A stretch of DNA of 64,000 nt from an uncultured Collinsella sp. (lineage in GTDB: Bacteria > Actinomycetota > Coriobacteriia > Coriobacteriales > Coriobacteriaceae), in the NCBI GenBank assembly GCA_902464495.1, contig CABQJK010000003.1:1-64000 (forward strand), read 5' to 3'. A program made the translations under genes and the position numbers. The notes under the pieces are model-generated. The model worked only from the letters and a program-made list of their open reading frames with translations, made no database searches and had not been told where the DNA came from. This document shows, piece by piece, positions 1 to 8,554 of this stretch. The number at the start of each line of letters is the position of its first letter. Within the stretch, counting starts at the first letter, position 1.

Positions 1-128
1 CCTGCCCCGCTGGCGTTCTGGAGCTCCAGGACGTCGCTACCGTCGCTGACGAGGACTCCTGCGTCGCCTGTGGCGCTTGCCAGGACGCTTGCCCCGCTGG
101 CGCGATCACCGAGATCGTCGAGGAGTAA
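1..128 (+). CDS. Ferredoxin-type 4Fe-4S protein, C-terminal part
   Basis: This is the last 42 codons of a gene that begins upstream of the window, read in the frame starting at base 3 and ending with TAA at 126-128. The peptide contains CVACGACQDACP, a classic CxxCxxCxxxCP 4Fe-4S cluster motif, and an earlier CP that would complete a second cluster. Such small bacterial ferredoxins carry electrons between oxidoreductases in the cytoplasm. A strong terminator follows, so this is the end of its transcript. The length and any fused domain cannot be judged from the fragment. Confidence 0.85.
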   Translation, partial: CPAGVLELQDVATVADEDSCVACGACQDACPAGAITEIVEE

Positions 129-170
129 CAACTCCCCCACCTGCACACTCAAAAGTACACCGTGCACAAA

Positions 171-208
171 AGGAGGCCTCCGCATCGCCGCGGAGGCCTC
201 CTTTTTTT
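171..208 (+). terminator. Intrinsic terminator of the ferredoxin gene
   Basis: A perfect 13-bp stem (171-183 paired with 190-202, loop ATCGCC) is followed by seven T on the plus strand. This is a textbook rho-independent terminator 40 bases after the ferredoxin stop. Confidence 0.95.
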
Positions 209-272
209 GTTTGTGCGGATAACTAATTTGGCACCGCTGCAGATTGCCGCTTAGGGGCGTTTGCAGCGTCGG

Positions 273-818
273 CTACGATAGATCGTCCTCGTAAGGCATT
301 AAATCGGCAAGGTAGCCTTTCTCCTTGAGCATAGCCTCGATCTCGTCGAGGGTTTGCTCGTCCTCTGCCGCAATGCGATGGAAGTGATAGCCGCTCGTCA
401 CCGTTAGTAGTGGAAAGCTCTTGCCGCTCTCAATATCGTGCAGGTAGCGCTCAACATCGCGACGATTGCGGATGTCCAAGTCGGCCGTGATCTTACCGTA
501 CACGCGGTGATTGACGATCACGTTGAGCACGGCGCCGCCGGCGTCGACGATACTCGTGAGCTCATCGCCTGCCTGCTCCACGCTGTGGCGAACCTTGACC
601 AAGCGCGTGGGCACGGCGGGGCTGCTGGGGGCCTCCTGCAGCACATAACCACGGTTGGTTGCCACGACATCGTGCCCATCGGCACGCAACAGGGCAATAT
701 CCTGAACCACGACCTGACGGCTCACGCCAAGCTCGCGGGCAAGCGCGCTGCCCGAAACGGGCCCCTTGGCTCCCTCGAGCACGGCCATGATGGCACGGCG
801 ACGCTCGCGGGCGTTCAT
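273..818 (-). CDS. niaR: NiaR-type nicotinate-responsive repressor (HTH + 3H domain)
   Basis: The protein has 181 residues. An N-terminal winged helix-turn-helix of the HTH_11 type (about residues 7-62, with SGSALARELGVSRQVVVQDI) is followed by a 3H domain named for three conserved histidines. These are visible as VRHSV, VNHRVYG and GYHFHRI. NiaR proteins bind nicotinate and repress NAD synthesis or niacin uptake genes. The ATG overlaps the nadC stop by one base (TAATG), so it is the last gene of the nadA-nadB-nadC operon and the operon encodes its own repressor. The long dyad in front of nadA is its probable operator. Confidence 0.92.
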   Translation of the reverse strand: MNARERRRAIMAVLEGAKGPVSGSALARELGVSRQVVVQDIALLRADGHDVVATNRGYVLQEAPSSPAVPTRLVKVRHSVEQAGDELTSIVDAGGAVLNVIVNHRVYGKITADLDIRNRRDVERYLHDIESGKSFPLLTVTSGYHFHRIAAEDEQTLDEIEAMLKEKGYLADLMPYEDDLS

Positions 819-1678
819 TATTTACCGTCCAGCAGACGCAGGTGCTTAAGCGAGAGGTCGAGGATCGGCGCGGAGTGCGTCAGGGCGCCCGAGCTAATGT
901 AATCGACGCCCAGATCAGCCAGGGCGCGAATGTTGTCGGCGTCCACATTGCCCGAGCACTCGGTCTTGGCGCGACCGGCGATAAGCTCGATGGCGGCGGC
1001 CATGTCGTCATGGGTCATGTTGTCGAACATGATAATGTCGGCACCGGCCTCCACGGCTTCGCGTACCATGTCCAGGTTCTCGCACTCAATCTCGACCGTC
1101 GTGGTAAACGACGCGTGGGCGCGCGCCATCTCGATCGCGCGCGTCACGCCACCGGCGGCGTCGATATGGTTGTCCTTGAGCATGACGGCCGTCGACAGGT
1201 TGTAGCGGTGGTTGCTGCCGCCGCCGATCTCGACCGCGGCCTTCTCGAAGACGCGCATGCCCGGCATGGTCTTGCGCGTGTCGACAAGCACGGTCTTGGT
1301 GCCCTCGAGCGCAGCCGCCATCCGATGCGTGTAAGTAGCGATGCCGCTCATGCGCTGCAGGTAGTTGAGCGCCACGCGCTCGCCCGAAAGCAGCACGCGC
1401 GCATCGCCGCGCACCTGACCCACATGGTCGCCGGCGTGCACCTCGTCACCGTCAGCAACATCAAACAGCACCGAGCTCTGCGAATCCAGCAGCTCAAAGG
1501 TGCGAGCGAACACGTCCAGACCGGCGATGATGCCATCGGCCTTGGCGATAAGCTCCACCGTGGCGGGGCGCGCCGTGGGGCACACGCTCGCCGTGCTCAC
1601 ATCCTCAAACGTAATGTCCTCGCGTAGAGCCTGCAGAATCAGATCATCGACGACGAGCTTCATGGTAATGGGATTCAT
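818..1678 (-). CDS. nadC: Nicotinate-nucleotide pyrophosphorylase (carboxylating)
   Basis: This 286-residue protein is quinolinate phosphoribosyltransferase, which joins quinolinate to PRPP to give nicotinate mononucleotide and CO2. Family motifs are clear: VDTRKTMPGMR, KAAVEIGGGSNHRYNLS, MLKDNHI, and the ending DYISSGALTHSAP. Length is typical. It starts four bases after the nadB stop and ends overlapping niaR, so translation is tightly coupled. An internal ATG six codons in (MKLVV) is an alternative start. Confidence 0.95.
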   Translation of the reverse strand: MNPITMKLVVDDLILQALREDITFEDVSTASVCPTARPATVELIAKADGIIAGLDVFARTFELLDSQSSVLFDVADGDEVHAGDHVGQVRGDARVLLSGERVALNYLQRMSGIATYTHRMAAALEGTKTVLVDTRKTMPGMRVFEKAAVEIGGGSNHRYNLSTAVMLKDNHIDAAGGVTRAIEMARAHASFTTTVEIECENLDMVREAVEAGADIIMFDNMTHDDMAAAIELIAGRAKTECSGNVDADNIRALADLGVDYISSGALTHSAPILDLSLKHLRLLDGK

Positions 1679-1681
1679 GGT

Positions 1682-3109
1682 CTACTCCTCCACGGCCTGC
1701 GTGCCGGCGGCACGGGCCAAATCATCGATTGCCAGGGAGTCGGCGCTCAGGGCGCGATGACGCCCGTCGAGCGCGGGCTCGCCCGCCTGCTCCACGGCGA
1801 GCGACTCGCCGGTGCGCATGTACCACGCGGCGCGACGACCCCAGACCAGCGCCTCGAGCAGACTATTTGATGCAAGGCGATTCTTGCCGTGAACGCCGTT
1901 GCAAGCCGTCTCGCCCGCGGCGTAGAGCTCGGGCATCGAAGTGCGGCCGTCCTTATCGACCCATACGCCGCCCATAAAGTAGTGCTGCGTGGGCGTAACG
2001 GGGATGGGCTCGTCCAAGATGTCGCGGCCGTCCTCAAGGCAGCGCGCGCGAATGTTGGCAAAGTGCCCAGTCACCACGTCGCGCTCGACGGGGGCAAAGC
2101 TCAGCCACTCGTGCTCGGTGCCGTCCTGCTTCATCTGCTCGCGGATGGCGGCAGCGACAACGTCGCGCGGCTGCAACTCGTCGGTAAAACGCTCGCCGGC
2201 GGCATTGAGCAGAATCGCGCCCTCACCGCGGCAGCTCTCGCTGATCAGGAACGTACGGCCTGGCTGCGGCGAGGACAGGCCCGTGGGATGGATCTGCACG
2301 TAGTCCAGGTGCTCCATCTTAATGCCGTGCTCCTGCGCGATGTAGCAGGCGTCGCCCGTGAGCTGCGGGTAGTTGGTCGAATGGTCGTATACGCCACCGA
2401 TGCCGCCCGTCGCCCACAGCGTATGGCGGGCATGGATCTTAAACGGCTTACCGACATGCACGCCCTCAGCGGCATTTGCCAGCTCGTCGGCGGGGCGAGC
2501 TGAATCGTCCTCGTCCACGGCAACAGCGACGACACCAGTGCACACCGTGGCCCCATCGCGCTCGGCCGTCAGGATGTCGGTCATGGCAACGTGTTCGAGA
2601 ATCTGCACGTTGTCCAGCTTGCGGACGGCCTGAAGCAGCTTGGTCGTAATCTCCTTGCCCGTAATGTCGGCATGGAAGGCAATGCGCGGACGGCTGTGCG
2701 CGCCCTCGCGGGTAAAGTCGAGGCCGCCATCGGCCTTGCGCTCAAAATCCACGCCCATCGCTAGCAGGTCGTTGATGACCGAGCGGCTCGAGCGGATCAT
2801 GATGTCGACGCTCTCGCGGCGGTTCTCGTAATGGCCGGCGTGCATGGTGTCCTCAAAGAAGGCATCGTAGTCCGAGCCCTCGGGCAGCACGCAGATGCCG
2901 CCCTGCGCGAGCATCGAATCGCACTCGTCGACCGCGCCCTTGGAGAGCATGATCACGCGCGTACTCGTCGGCAGGTTGAGCGCCGCGTACAGGCCCGCTA
3001 CGCCGCAGCCGGCAATGACGACGTCGCACTCCATATCGGGGTATTGCTTGGTTTCCACAGGAATCCTCTCCCTTGAATGTGACATAAGGGACCGTCCCTC
3101 ATGCCGCAT
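1682..3109 (-). CDS. nadB: L-aspartate oxidase
   Basis: This FAD enzyme oxidises L-aspartate to iminoaspartate, the substrate that NadA condenses with dihydroxyacetone phosphate. The Rossmann motif GCGVAGLYAAL is at about residues 34-44, and MLAQGGICV, the active-site IHPTGL and the late FAD-binding stretch AGETACNGVHGKNRLASNS are all present. At about 470 residues it is shorter than the roughly 540-residue enterobacterial enzyme, and most of the C-terminal helical domain is missing. The start is uncertain: the listed ATG lies five bases after the nadA stop, while an ATG eight codons later (3085) has a GAGGG about 11 bases upstream. Confidence 0.93.
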   Translation of the reverse strand: MRHEGRSLMSHSRERIPVETKQYPDMECDVVIAGCGVAGLYAALNLPTSTRVIMLSKGAVDECDSMLAQGGICVLPEGSDYDAFFEDTMHAGHYENRRESVDIMIRSSRSVINDLLAMGVDFERKADGGLDFTREGAHSRPRIAFHADITGKEITTKLLQAVRKLDNVQILEHVAMTDILTAERDGATVCTGVVAVAVDEDDSARPADELANAAEGVHVGKPFKIHARHTLWATGGIGGVYDHSTNYPQLTGDACYIAQEHGIKMEHLDYVQIHPTGLSSPQPGRTFLISESCRGEGAILLNAAGERFTDELQPRDVVAAAIREQMKQDGTEHEWLSFAPVERDVVTGHFANIRARCLEDGRDILDEPIPVTPTQHYFMGGVWVDKDGRTSMPELYAAGETACNGVHGKNRLASNSLLEALVWGRRAAWYMRTGESLAVEQAGEPALDGRHRALSADSLAIDDLARAAGTQAVEE

Positions 3110-3113
3110 TGTT

Positions 3114-4139
3114 CTAGCGTGCTGCGTACTCGAGCATGCGGTCGAGCGTGAGCTTGGCCTGGTCTGCCGCCTCGTCCGAGACGCCGATCTGCACCTCGCC
3201 CTCGCCCGTCTCCAGGCAGCGCACGAGCTTTTCGAGCGTGATGAGGTCCATGTTGACGCAGGTGGGCTGCACCGCGGGGAAGTAGAACTTCTTGCCGGTG
3301 CCCTGGCAGCGGCGCTCGAGCTCGTAGAGCACGCCGCGAACCGTCACGATAATGAACTCGCTCGCGTCGGACCCCTCGGCATACTTGATGATGCCGGCGG
3401 TGGAGCCGATGTAGTCGGCCTCGGCCAGGACGTCGGCCTTGCACTCGGGGTGCGCCAGCACGAGCGCGTCGGGGTGGGCCTCCGTCGCGTCGACGATCCG
3501 CTCGACGGTGATGATGTGATGGCGCGGGCAGTAGCCGTTGTTGAGAATGACGTGCTTTTGCGGCACCTGCTCGGCTACGAAGCGGCCGAGGTTTTGGTCG
3601 GGAATGAACAGGATATGCTGCTGCGGCAGCTCGGACACGATCTTGACGGCGTTGGAGCTGGTGACGCACACGTCGCTCCAGCTCTTGATCTCGACCGTGG
3701 AGTTGACGTAGCAGACCACGGCCAGGTCGTCGCCGTACTCGGCGCGCGCCGCGTCGACCGTCTCGCGCTTGACCATATGAGCCATGGGGCAGTCCGCGCC
3801 CGGCTCGGGCAGCAGCACGGTCTTGGTGGGGTTGAGCAGCTTGGCGCTCTCGCCCATAAACTCCACGCCGCACAGCACGATGGTCTGCTGCGGCAGGCTC
3901 TTGGCGAGCTTAGCCAGGTAGAAGCTGTCGCCGACGTAATCGGCCACAGCCTGGACCTCGGGCGCCACGTAATAGTGCGCCAGGATCACCGCGTCGCGCT
4001 GGGTTTTAAGTTGCTGAATGGCCTCGACGAGCTCTGCGGGCACCAATGCCGCGCGCTCCGTTGCCGTCGTTGCCGATGCCAGGCCGGCCGCGATATCGCG
4101 TGCAAGCTCCGACGCATCCATGTTCGCGCTCTGTGCCAT
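3114..4139 (-). CDS. nadA: Quinolinate synthase
   Basis: NadA condenses iminoaspartate with dihydroxyacetone phosphate to quinolinate using a 4Fe-4S cluster. The three cluster cysteines typical of the family are visible in LCGVEFMGE, NGYCPRHH and PTCVNMDLI. The chosen ATG at 4139 is preceded by GAGGGG at good spacing; a TTG one codon earlier is possible. It is the first gene of the nadABC-niaR operon and lies directly downstream of a promoter embedded in a long dyad. Length (341 residues) is normal. Confidence 0.95.
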   Translation of the reverse strand: MAQSANMDASELARDIAAGLASATTATERAALVPAELVEAIQQLKTQRDAVILAHYYVAPEVQAVADYVGDSFYLAKLAKSLPQQTIVLCGVEFMGESAKLLNPTKTVLLPEPGADCPMAHMVKRETVDAARAEYGDDLAVVCYVNSTVEIKSWSDVCVTSSNAVKIVSELPQQHILFIPDQNLGRFVAEQVPQKHVILNNGYCPRHHIITVERIVDATEAHPDALVLAHPECKADVLAEADYIGSTAGIIKYAEGSDASEFIIVTVRGVLYELERRCQGTGKKFYFPAVQPTCVNMDLITLEKLVRCLETGEGEVQIGVSDEAADQAKLTLDRMLEYAAR

Positions 4140-4174
4140 CAAGGCCCCTCTCTTTTGGCGAATCTTGGGGCTTT

Positions 4175-4224
4175 AGTATGACACCTAGGTTTACAGCTGA
4201 CAAGACAGCTGTAAACCTAGGTGT
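4175..4224 (-). promoter_or_regulatory. nad operon promoter with overlapping NiaR-type operator
   Basis: Two perfect 19-bp arms (4181-4199 and 4206-4224, spacer ACAAGA) form a dyad containing GTTTACAGCTG/CAGCTGTAAAC. Reading the minus strand, -35 TTGTCA (4203-4198) lies in the dyad centre and -10 CATACT (4180-4175) follows after exactly 17 bases. A bound repressor would cover the promoter. Assignment to NiaR is inferred from the niaR gene in the same operon. Confidence 0.85.
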
Positions 4225-4431
4225 AAAGTTGAAATAAAGATTCAATCATGCGGCAGGTCCATTTTCGAACTGGCAAGCTGAGGATAGCCGAGCTCTCGAT
4301 AGCGCCGGAGGCATCTTTCGCCACCGCAATACCGCTCGGCGCGAGTTGCGCACCGTGAGGCACGAACGGGCGCTCCCCCGCGAGTGGTCCGCGCCCAATG
4401 TGGCAAAATCGAACTACTAAGGGGGCTCAGA

Positions 4432-5154
4432 ATGCTCAAGATTATTGCCTGCGACGATGACGTCGCTTTTCTAGATAGACTGCACCGGATGATCGACCGT
4501 TGGTCGATCGAGACGGGCACGGCGGTCGATGTTGCGCTCGTTACGCGCGGCGAGGACCTGCTGGCGCGCCATGCCGCGTCGCGCGCCGACATCATCCTGC
4601 TCGACATGATCATGCCGCTCGTCAACGGCATGGACACCGCACGCGAATTGCGCCAGGCCGACACCGCCGTGCGCCTGGTGTTCCTCACCTCGTCGCCCGA
4701 GTTTGCACTGGAGTCCTACGAGGTCCGCGCCTTCGACTATCTGCTCAAGCCCGTGACTTACGAACGCCTGGCGCAGTTACTCGACGAACTTTCGAGCATG
4801 CGCCCGGCGGCAACCGACGAGCTCGTGATCAAAACGTCCTTTGGCTACCACGCCCTGCGCCTGTCCGACATCGAATATGCCGAGGCGCGCAACAAGCACG
4901 TGGTCTTCCATCTGCGCGACGGACGCGATATCGAGGCACTCGAGTCGTTCCGCAGTGTCGAGGACCGTTTGGCGCAAAATGCCACCTTCTTTAAATGCCA
5001 CCGTAGCTACCAGGTCAACTTGCGCAACATCGACCACTTCGATCGCACAGACATCGTCATGCGCTCGGGCGCGTGCATTCCGCTGTCGCGCAGCAGCAAG
5101 CAGGGGTTCCAAGACGCCTACTTTGCGGTGCGCTTTGAGGGCGGGAGGCGCTGA
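4432..5154 (+). CDS. LytTR-family response regulator
   Basis: This 240-residue protein has a receiver domain (acidic DDD near residue 8, phospho-acceptor in IILLDMIMP, lysine in YLLKPV) and a C-terminal LytTR DNA-binding domain (from about residue 130, with FFKCHRSYQVNLRNID). It is the AgrA/ComE type, usually controlling peptide-sensing, bacteriocin or surface functions. The ATG at 4432 has AAGGGGG upstream, better than an upstream in-frame GTG at 4384. Its stop overlaps the start of the kinase gene. No peptide-pheromone gene is visible beside it, so the signal is unknown. Confidence 0.92.
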   Translation: MLKIIACDDDVAFLDRLHRMIDRWSIETGTAVDVALVTRGEDLLARHAASRADIILLDMIMPLVNGMDTARELRQADTAVRLVFLTSSPEFALESYEVRAFDYLLKPVTYERLAQLLDELSSMRPAATDELVIKTSFGYHALRLSDIEYAEARNKHVVFHLRDGRDIEALESFRSVEDRLAQNATFFKCHRSYQVNLRNIDHFDRTDIVMRSGACIPLSRSSKQGFQDAYFAVRFEGGRR

Positions 5155-6431
5155 TGATCTCCTCGGTCGAAATGGTCCTTTGGGCAATCCACCACGCCAC
5201 GACGCTGCTCTTTGGCGTCTTTGCCTCGGCGGCGCTGTGCGGTATCGAAATCAATCGACGCCATGCACTCGAGTTGGTGGGGGTCGGAGCCGCAACCGGC
5301 GCTGCCTTTTCGATCGCCAATGTCGTTGGCGGAGAGCTTTTTGCCCGTCAGGTCTATCCGCTCGTCGTGCACTTGCCGCTTACCGTCTACCTATGCGCGC
5401 GCTACCACTTGAGTCCGCTACTCGCGACGTTGGGCGTCACCAGCGCCTATCTGAGCTGCCAGTTCAGCAACTGGATGGGCATCGCCGCATTTGCCGCAAC
5501 CGATTCTCAGATCGCGTACTATCTGGCACGCATCGCTACCACGCTCGGCGTCTTTGCCGTCCTGCTGCATTGGGCCGGCGACACTGGACCCCGCCTGGCG
5601 ATTAAAAGCCCCACCGAGCTGGGCATCCTTTTAATCCTGCCGCTCGTCTATTACATCTTTGACTACGCCACCAACGTCTACACCACGCTGTTCCACTCGG
5701 GCTCGGTGGTGACAGTTGAGTTTTTGGCATTTGCGCTCTGTGCCTTCTATCTTATGTTTCTTGCCGTTTACCTGCGCGAATACGAAGAAAAGGAAACCGC
5801 CGAGCGAGAGCGTTGGATGCTCGAAACCCGCGACAGCGCCGCCATCAAAGAGCTCGAGGCTTGGCGTCAATCTGGGCGCGAGCTGTCGATTCTTCGCCAC
5901 GATATGCGCCACTTCCTACGCGGCCTGGCCACTTTAATTGAGGAGGGCCACACCGACGAGGCGCTCAAACGCATCGATGAGCTCTGCGAAGCCGGCGACC
6001 GCACCGCCGTACGCCGCTTCTGCGCCAACGAGACCGTAAACATCGCGCTTTCGTCATTCAACTCAGATATCAATAGAAACGGCATTACCGCCAACCTGCG
6101 CGCCGCCGTACCCGAAACCGTCCACGTAGGTGACGCCGACCTGTTTAGCGTGCTCTCAAATGCCTTGGAAAACGCTATCACCGCCGCAAGCGCCGCACCC
6201 CAAGGAAAGCGATTCGTCGACCTTGACCTGCGACTTGAGGACGGCCAGCTGTTGCTGTTAGTTTCCAACACGTTTGACCGCGCGCCGCGCATGGTCGACG
6301 GCATGCCCGTGACCCGGCATGCGGGCCACGGCTTTGGAACCAAGAGCATCAAACTTGCCGTGGAGCGCATGAACGGCAACTGCCAGTTCCGCATTAACGG
6401 CGATCGGTTTGAGCTGCGCGCTGTGATGTAG
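5154..6431 (+). CDS. GHKL sensor histidine kinase with multi-helix membrane domain
   Basis: The 425-residue protein has five to six hydrophobic segments in the first about 205 residues, a short coiled-coil (REYEEKETAERERW), then a phospho-acceptor region with LRHDMRHFLRG and a GHKL ATPase (N-box LSNALENAI, G-box HAGHGFGTKS). This is the AgrC/HPK10-like architecture that normally pairs with LytTR regulators. TGATG links it to the regulator in front. The nearest following gene is on the opposite strand, so this is a two-gene operon. Confidence 0.9.
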   Translation: MISSVEMVLWAIHHATTLLFGVFASAALCGIEINRRHALELVGVGAATGAAFSIANVVGGELFARQVYPLVVHLPLTVYLCARYHLSPLLATLGVTSAYLSCQFSNWMGIAAFAATDSQIAYYLARIATTLGVFAVLLHWAGDTGPRLAIKSPTELGILLILPLVYYIFDYATNVYTTLFHSGSVVTVEFLAFALCAFYLMFLAVYLREYEEKETAERERWMLETRDSAAIKELEAWRQSGRELSILRHDMRHFLRGLATLIEEGHTDEALKRIDELCEAGDRTAVRRFCANETVNIALSSFNSDINRNGITANLRAAVPETVHVGDADLFSVLSNALENAITAASAAPQGKRFVDLDLRLEDGQLLLLVSNTFDRAPRMVDGMPVTRHAGHGFGTKSIKLAVERMNGNCQFRINGDRFELRAVM

Positions 6432-6495
6432 AAGTACGGCGCCGATCTCGCGGCGCGCCTCGCCCGCCAGGCAATCGCTCGCCGGTGCCGATCCG

Positions 6496-7071
6496 CTACA
6501 GTGGAGCGACCGCCGGGGTCAGCTGCTTGATGTAGGCCCACATGCGCTGCTTGGCCGCTTTGTCGGTCAGCGCCGCCTCAAAGCCATCGAGCGCGAGCAC
6601 GCGACGGCCCTGCACATGGGCGACCAGGCCGGGCTTGAGCATGGCGGTGTCGAAGTCATCAATCGCCACGAGCATATCGGCGTAGGTTTCGCGCATGACA
6701 TCGGCCGCGCTGTTATCGAGCAGCAGCACCGCCTCGGGATCCAGAGCCTCAAGCGCCTCGCGGAACAGCTCGCACGGCAGAGTCTCGCCCACCGCGACCG
6801 CTCCGTCGCCTGCGCCGGCGACGCTTGCCAGCACGCAAAAATCCTCGGGCGCGTAGCCGATGGCCCCAAGCGCCTTGCGCAGCGCAGCACCGTCCGGACC
6901 GGCAGCCAGCTCGCCGCCCGAACGCTCGGCCTCGTCCAAATCGCCTTTGACCAGCACGATCGGCGAGCACGCGTTGCCCACGATGCGCACGCCACGGACC
7001 GCAAGCGATGTGAGCTCCTGCTCGGCCGCCTGGGCGATGGCTTCTTTTTTCTGGCTTTGTGACGTGGACAT
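6496..7071 (-). CDS. Hypothetical protein, weakly uracil-DNA-glycosylase-like
   Basis: I do not recognise this 191-residue protein with confidence. It has no signal peptide or membrane segment. The order of a SPIVLVKGDLDEAERSGG stretch, LRKALGAIGY, and a later LDPEAVLLLDNSAADV resembles the fold layout of family-4 uracil-DNA glycosylases, but the catalytic motifs and Fe-S cysteines of that family are absent. The start at 7071 has GGAGAGCGC in front; an earlier in-frame start at 7101 lacks a good site. It is a single gene, convergent with the kinase operon and divergent from trxA. Confidence 0.6.
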   Translation of the reverse strand: MSTSQSQKKEAIAQAAEQELTSLAVRGVRIVGNACSPIVLVKGDLDEAERSGGELAAGPDGAALRKALGAIGYAPEDFCVLASVAGAGDGAVAVGETLPCELFREALEALDPEAVLLLDNSAADVMRETYADMLVAIDDFDTAMLKPGLVAHVQGRRVLALDGFEAALTDKAAKQRMWAYIKQLTPAVAPL

Positions 7072-7207
7072 GCGCTCTCCAATCGTTTGCGTGCCCACCA
7101 TTATATAAAAGAGCTGCCCGCGAGTGGTTGCTTTGCGGGCGGCTGGGTATAAGCACGGTCGTACTGAGTTTTACGCGGCCGAGCCGCGTCGTATTATGGA
7201 GGTCACC

Positions 7208-7528
7208 ATGGCTGACATTAAGCAGATTACCCCCGAGAACTTCGATTCCATCGTTAACGACAGCCTGCCCGTGCTGGTCGATTTTTGGGCGCCCTGGTGC
7301 GGGCCCTGCCGATCGCTCTCGCCCATCGTGGACGAGGTAGCCGATGAGCTGGCGGGCAAGCTTGCCGTTGCCAAATGCAACGTCGACGACAACCAGGACC
7401 TGGCCATGAAGTATGGCGTCATGAGCATCCCCACGCTGATTGTGTTTAAGAACGGCGAGGAGATTGACCGTTCGGTTGGCGCTCTGCCCAAGGCGAGGCT
7501 GCAGGCGCTGCTGGAGAAGCATCTGTAA
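7208..7528 (+). CDS. trxA: Thioredoxin
   Basis: The 106-residue protein contains the redox centre DFWAPWCGPCR, the cis-proline MSIPT and the length of a standard thioredoxin. It is a cytoplasmic disulfide reductant fed by thioredoxin reductase, which is not in this window. GGAGGTCACC precedes the ATG; longer in-frame openings upstream are rejected because they lack this site. Confidence 0.97.
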   Translation: MADIKQITPENFDSIVNDSLPVLVDFWAPWCGPCRSLSPIVDEVADELAGKLAVAKCNVDDNQDLAMKYGVMSIPTLIVFKNGEEIDRSVGALPKARLQALLEKHL

Positions 7529-7640
7529 TACGCTTGTTACTTACCCGCCGTCCATGAGCGGTTTTGCACCGCTCGCCGGACTGCCGGGTGCGGCGCGTGC
7601 GACCACGGATAGTATGGTAGTCACAAACAGCCCCCAGTGA

Positions 7641-7675
7641 ACGGGTGCGAGTCGCACAGACTCGCACCCGTTTTC
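7641..7675 (+). terminator. Intrinsic terminator after trxA
   Basis: A perfect 13-bp stem (7641-7653 with 7659-7671, loop GCACA) ends in TTTTC. It separates trxA from the nikR-hyp genes. Confidence 0.88.
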
Positions 7676-7749
7676 TTATGCAGCTGCGCACAGAGTGGGC
7701 GTAGTAAAATCTGAACCACTGAACTGCCCCATACAAAAGGAGATTTCCC

Positions 7750-7998
7750 ATGCATGACGTTGGAATGAACATGAGCCAGCTTGCCATGAGCGTCAAGCAG
7801 ATCGACGACACCATCGAGCTCGCTCACGAGTGGAGCCATCAGCTGCTGCATGCGACCGAGAATTTTGACATGGAGCGCATCGGCGCCAAGCTCGAGGCAG
7901 CCATGGCCGCGCTGCACGAGGCCCACGGCGCACTCGAGGGCTACGAAGAGGCCATCGAGGCCGACCACAACTCCGTCGGCTCCGTGAAGCTGGTGTAA
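7750..7998 (+). CDS. Small helical protein of unknown function before nikR
   Basis: The 82-residue protein starts with a strong AAAAGGAG site and appears mostly helical. It is rich in Met, His, Glu and Ala, for example IELAHEWSHQLLHATENF and a C-terminal EEAIEADHN. No known family comes to mind. The stop is one base before the nikR start, so it is co-translated with a nickel regulator and hydrogenase-maturation genes. Its several histidines make a metal-linked or maturation-linked role plausible, but this is inference from context. Confidence 0.8.
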   Translation: MHDVGMNMSQLAMSVKQIDDTIELAHEWSHQLLHATENFDMERIGAKLEAAMAALHEAHGALEGYEEAIEADHNSVGSVKLV

Positions 7999-7999
7999 C

Positions 8000-8512
8000 G
8001 TGGCCGAACACGAGCACGGCTGCGGGTACGAGCACGAGCATCCGCACGGGGCGGACGGTGACGCGGGCTGCCACTGTAGTGGCTCCGGCTCCGAGCTGGT
8101 CCGTTTTTCGGTTACCGCACCGGACGACCTGCTGCGCCGTTTTGACGAACAGATCGCGCGCCGCGGCGACGTGGCCAACCGCTCCGAGGCCGTGCGCGAC
8201 CTGATTCGCGCCTCGATCGCCAAGGAGCAGATGCGCACGCCCGATGAGCATGTTATCGGGTCGCTCACCATGATCTACGACCACCATACCGGCGACCTGA
8301 CGTGCCGTCTGGACGAAGTGCAGCACGACTACACCGACGAGATCGTATCGACCATGCACGTGCATCTGGATCACCACAACTGCTTGGAGATTCTGGCGCT
8401 CAAGGGTCGCGGCGAGCGCGTCTACGAACTAGCCGACCGTCTGCTGGGCCTGCGCGGCGTTAAGCACGGCGAGCTCACGTGCGCCGCCACCAAGCAGAGC
8501 CTGGGGCTGTAG
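8000..8512 (+). CDS. nikR: NikR-type nickel-responsive regulator with His-rich N-terminal extension
   Basis: The protein has 170 residues. From about residue 33 it is a normal NikR: a ribbon-helix-helix (RFSVTAPDDLLRRFDEQIARR) followed by an ACT-like nickel domain. The metal-site residues are visible in YDHHTG, MHVHLDHHNCLE and the region after it. The first about 30 residues are an unusual extension with HEHGCGYEHEHPHG and GCHCSG, giving extra His and Cys. The start codon is GTG at 8000, directly after the small unknown gene. In this setting it probably controls nickel supply to the hydrogenase maturation genes that follow. Confidence 0.92.
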   Translation: MAEHEHGCGYEHEHPHGADGDAGCHCSGSGSELVRFSVTAPDDLLRRFDEQIARRGDVANRSEAVRDLIRASIAKEQMRTPDEHVIGSLTMIYDHHTGDLTCRLDEVQHDYTDEIVSTMHVHLDHHNCLEILALKGRGERVYELADRLLGLRGVKHGELTCAATKQSLGL

Positions 8513-8554
8513 CGCACCTGTCCCTATTTGGTCGGTTTTGATGAGGGGTGTCGC

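Noticed and set aside
2895..4181. Long open frame opposite nadA/nadB (428 codons)
   Set aside because: It is antisense to three clear NAD genes, has an Arg/His-rich composition and no ribosome site. It is a GC-rich shadow.
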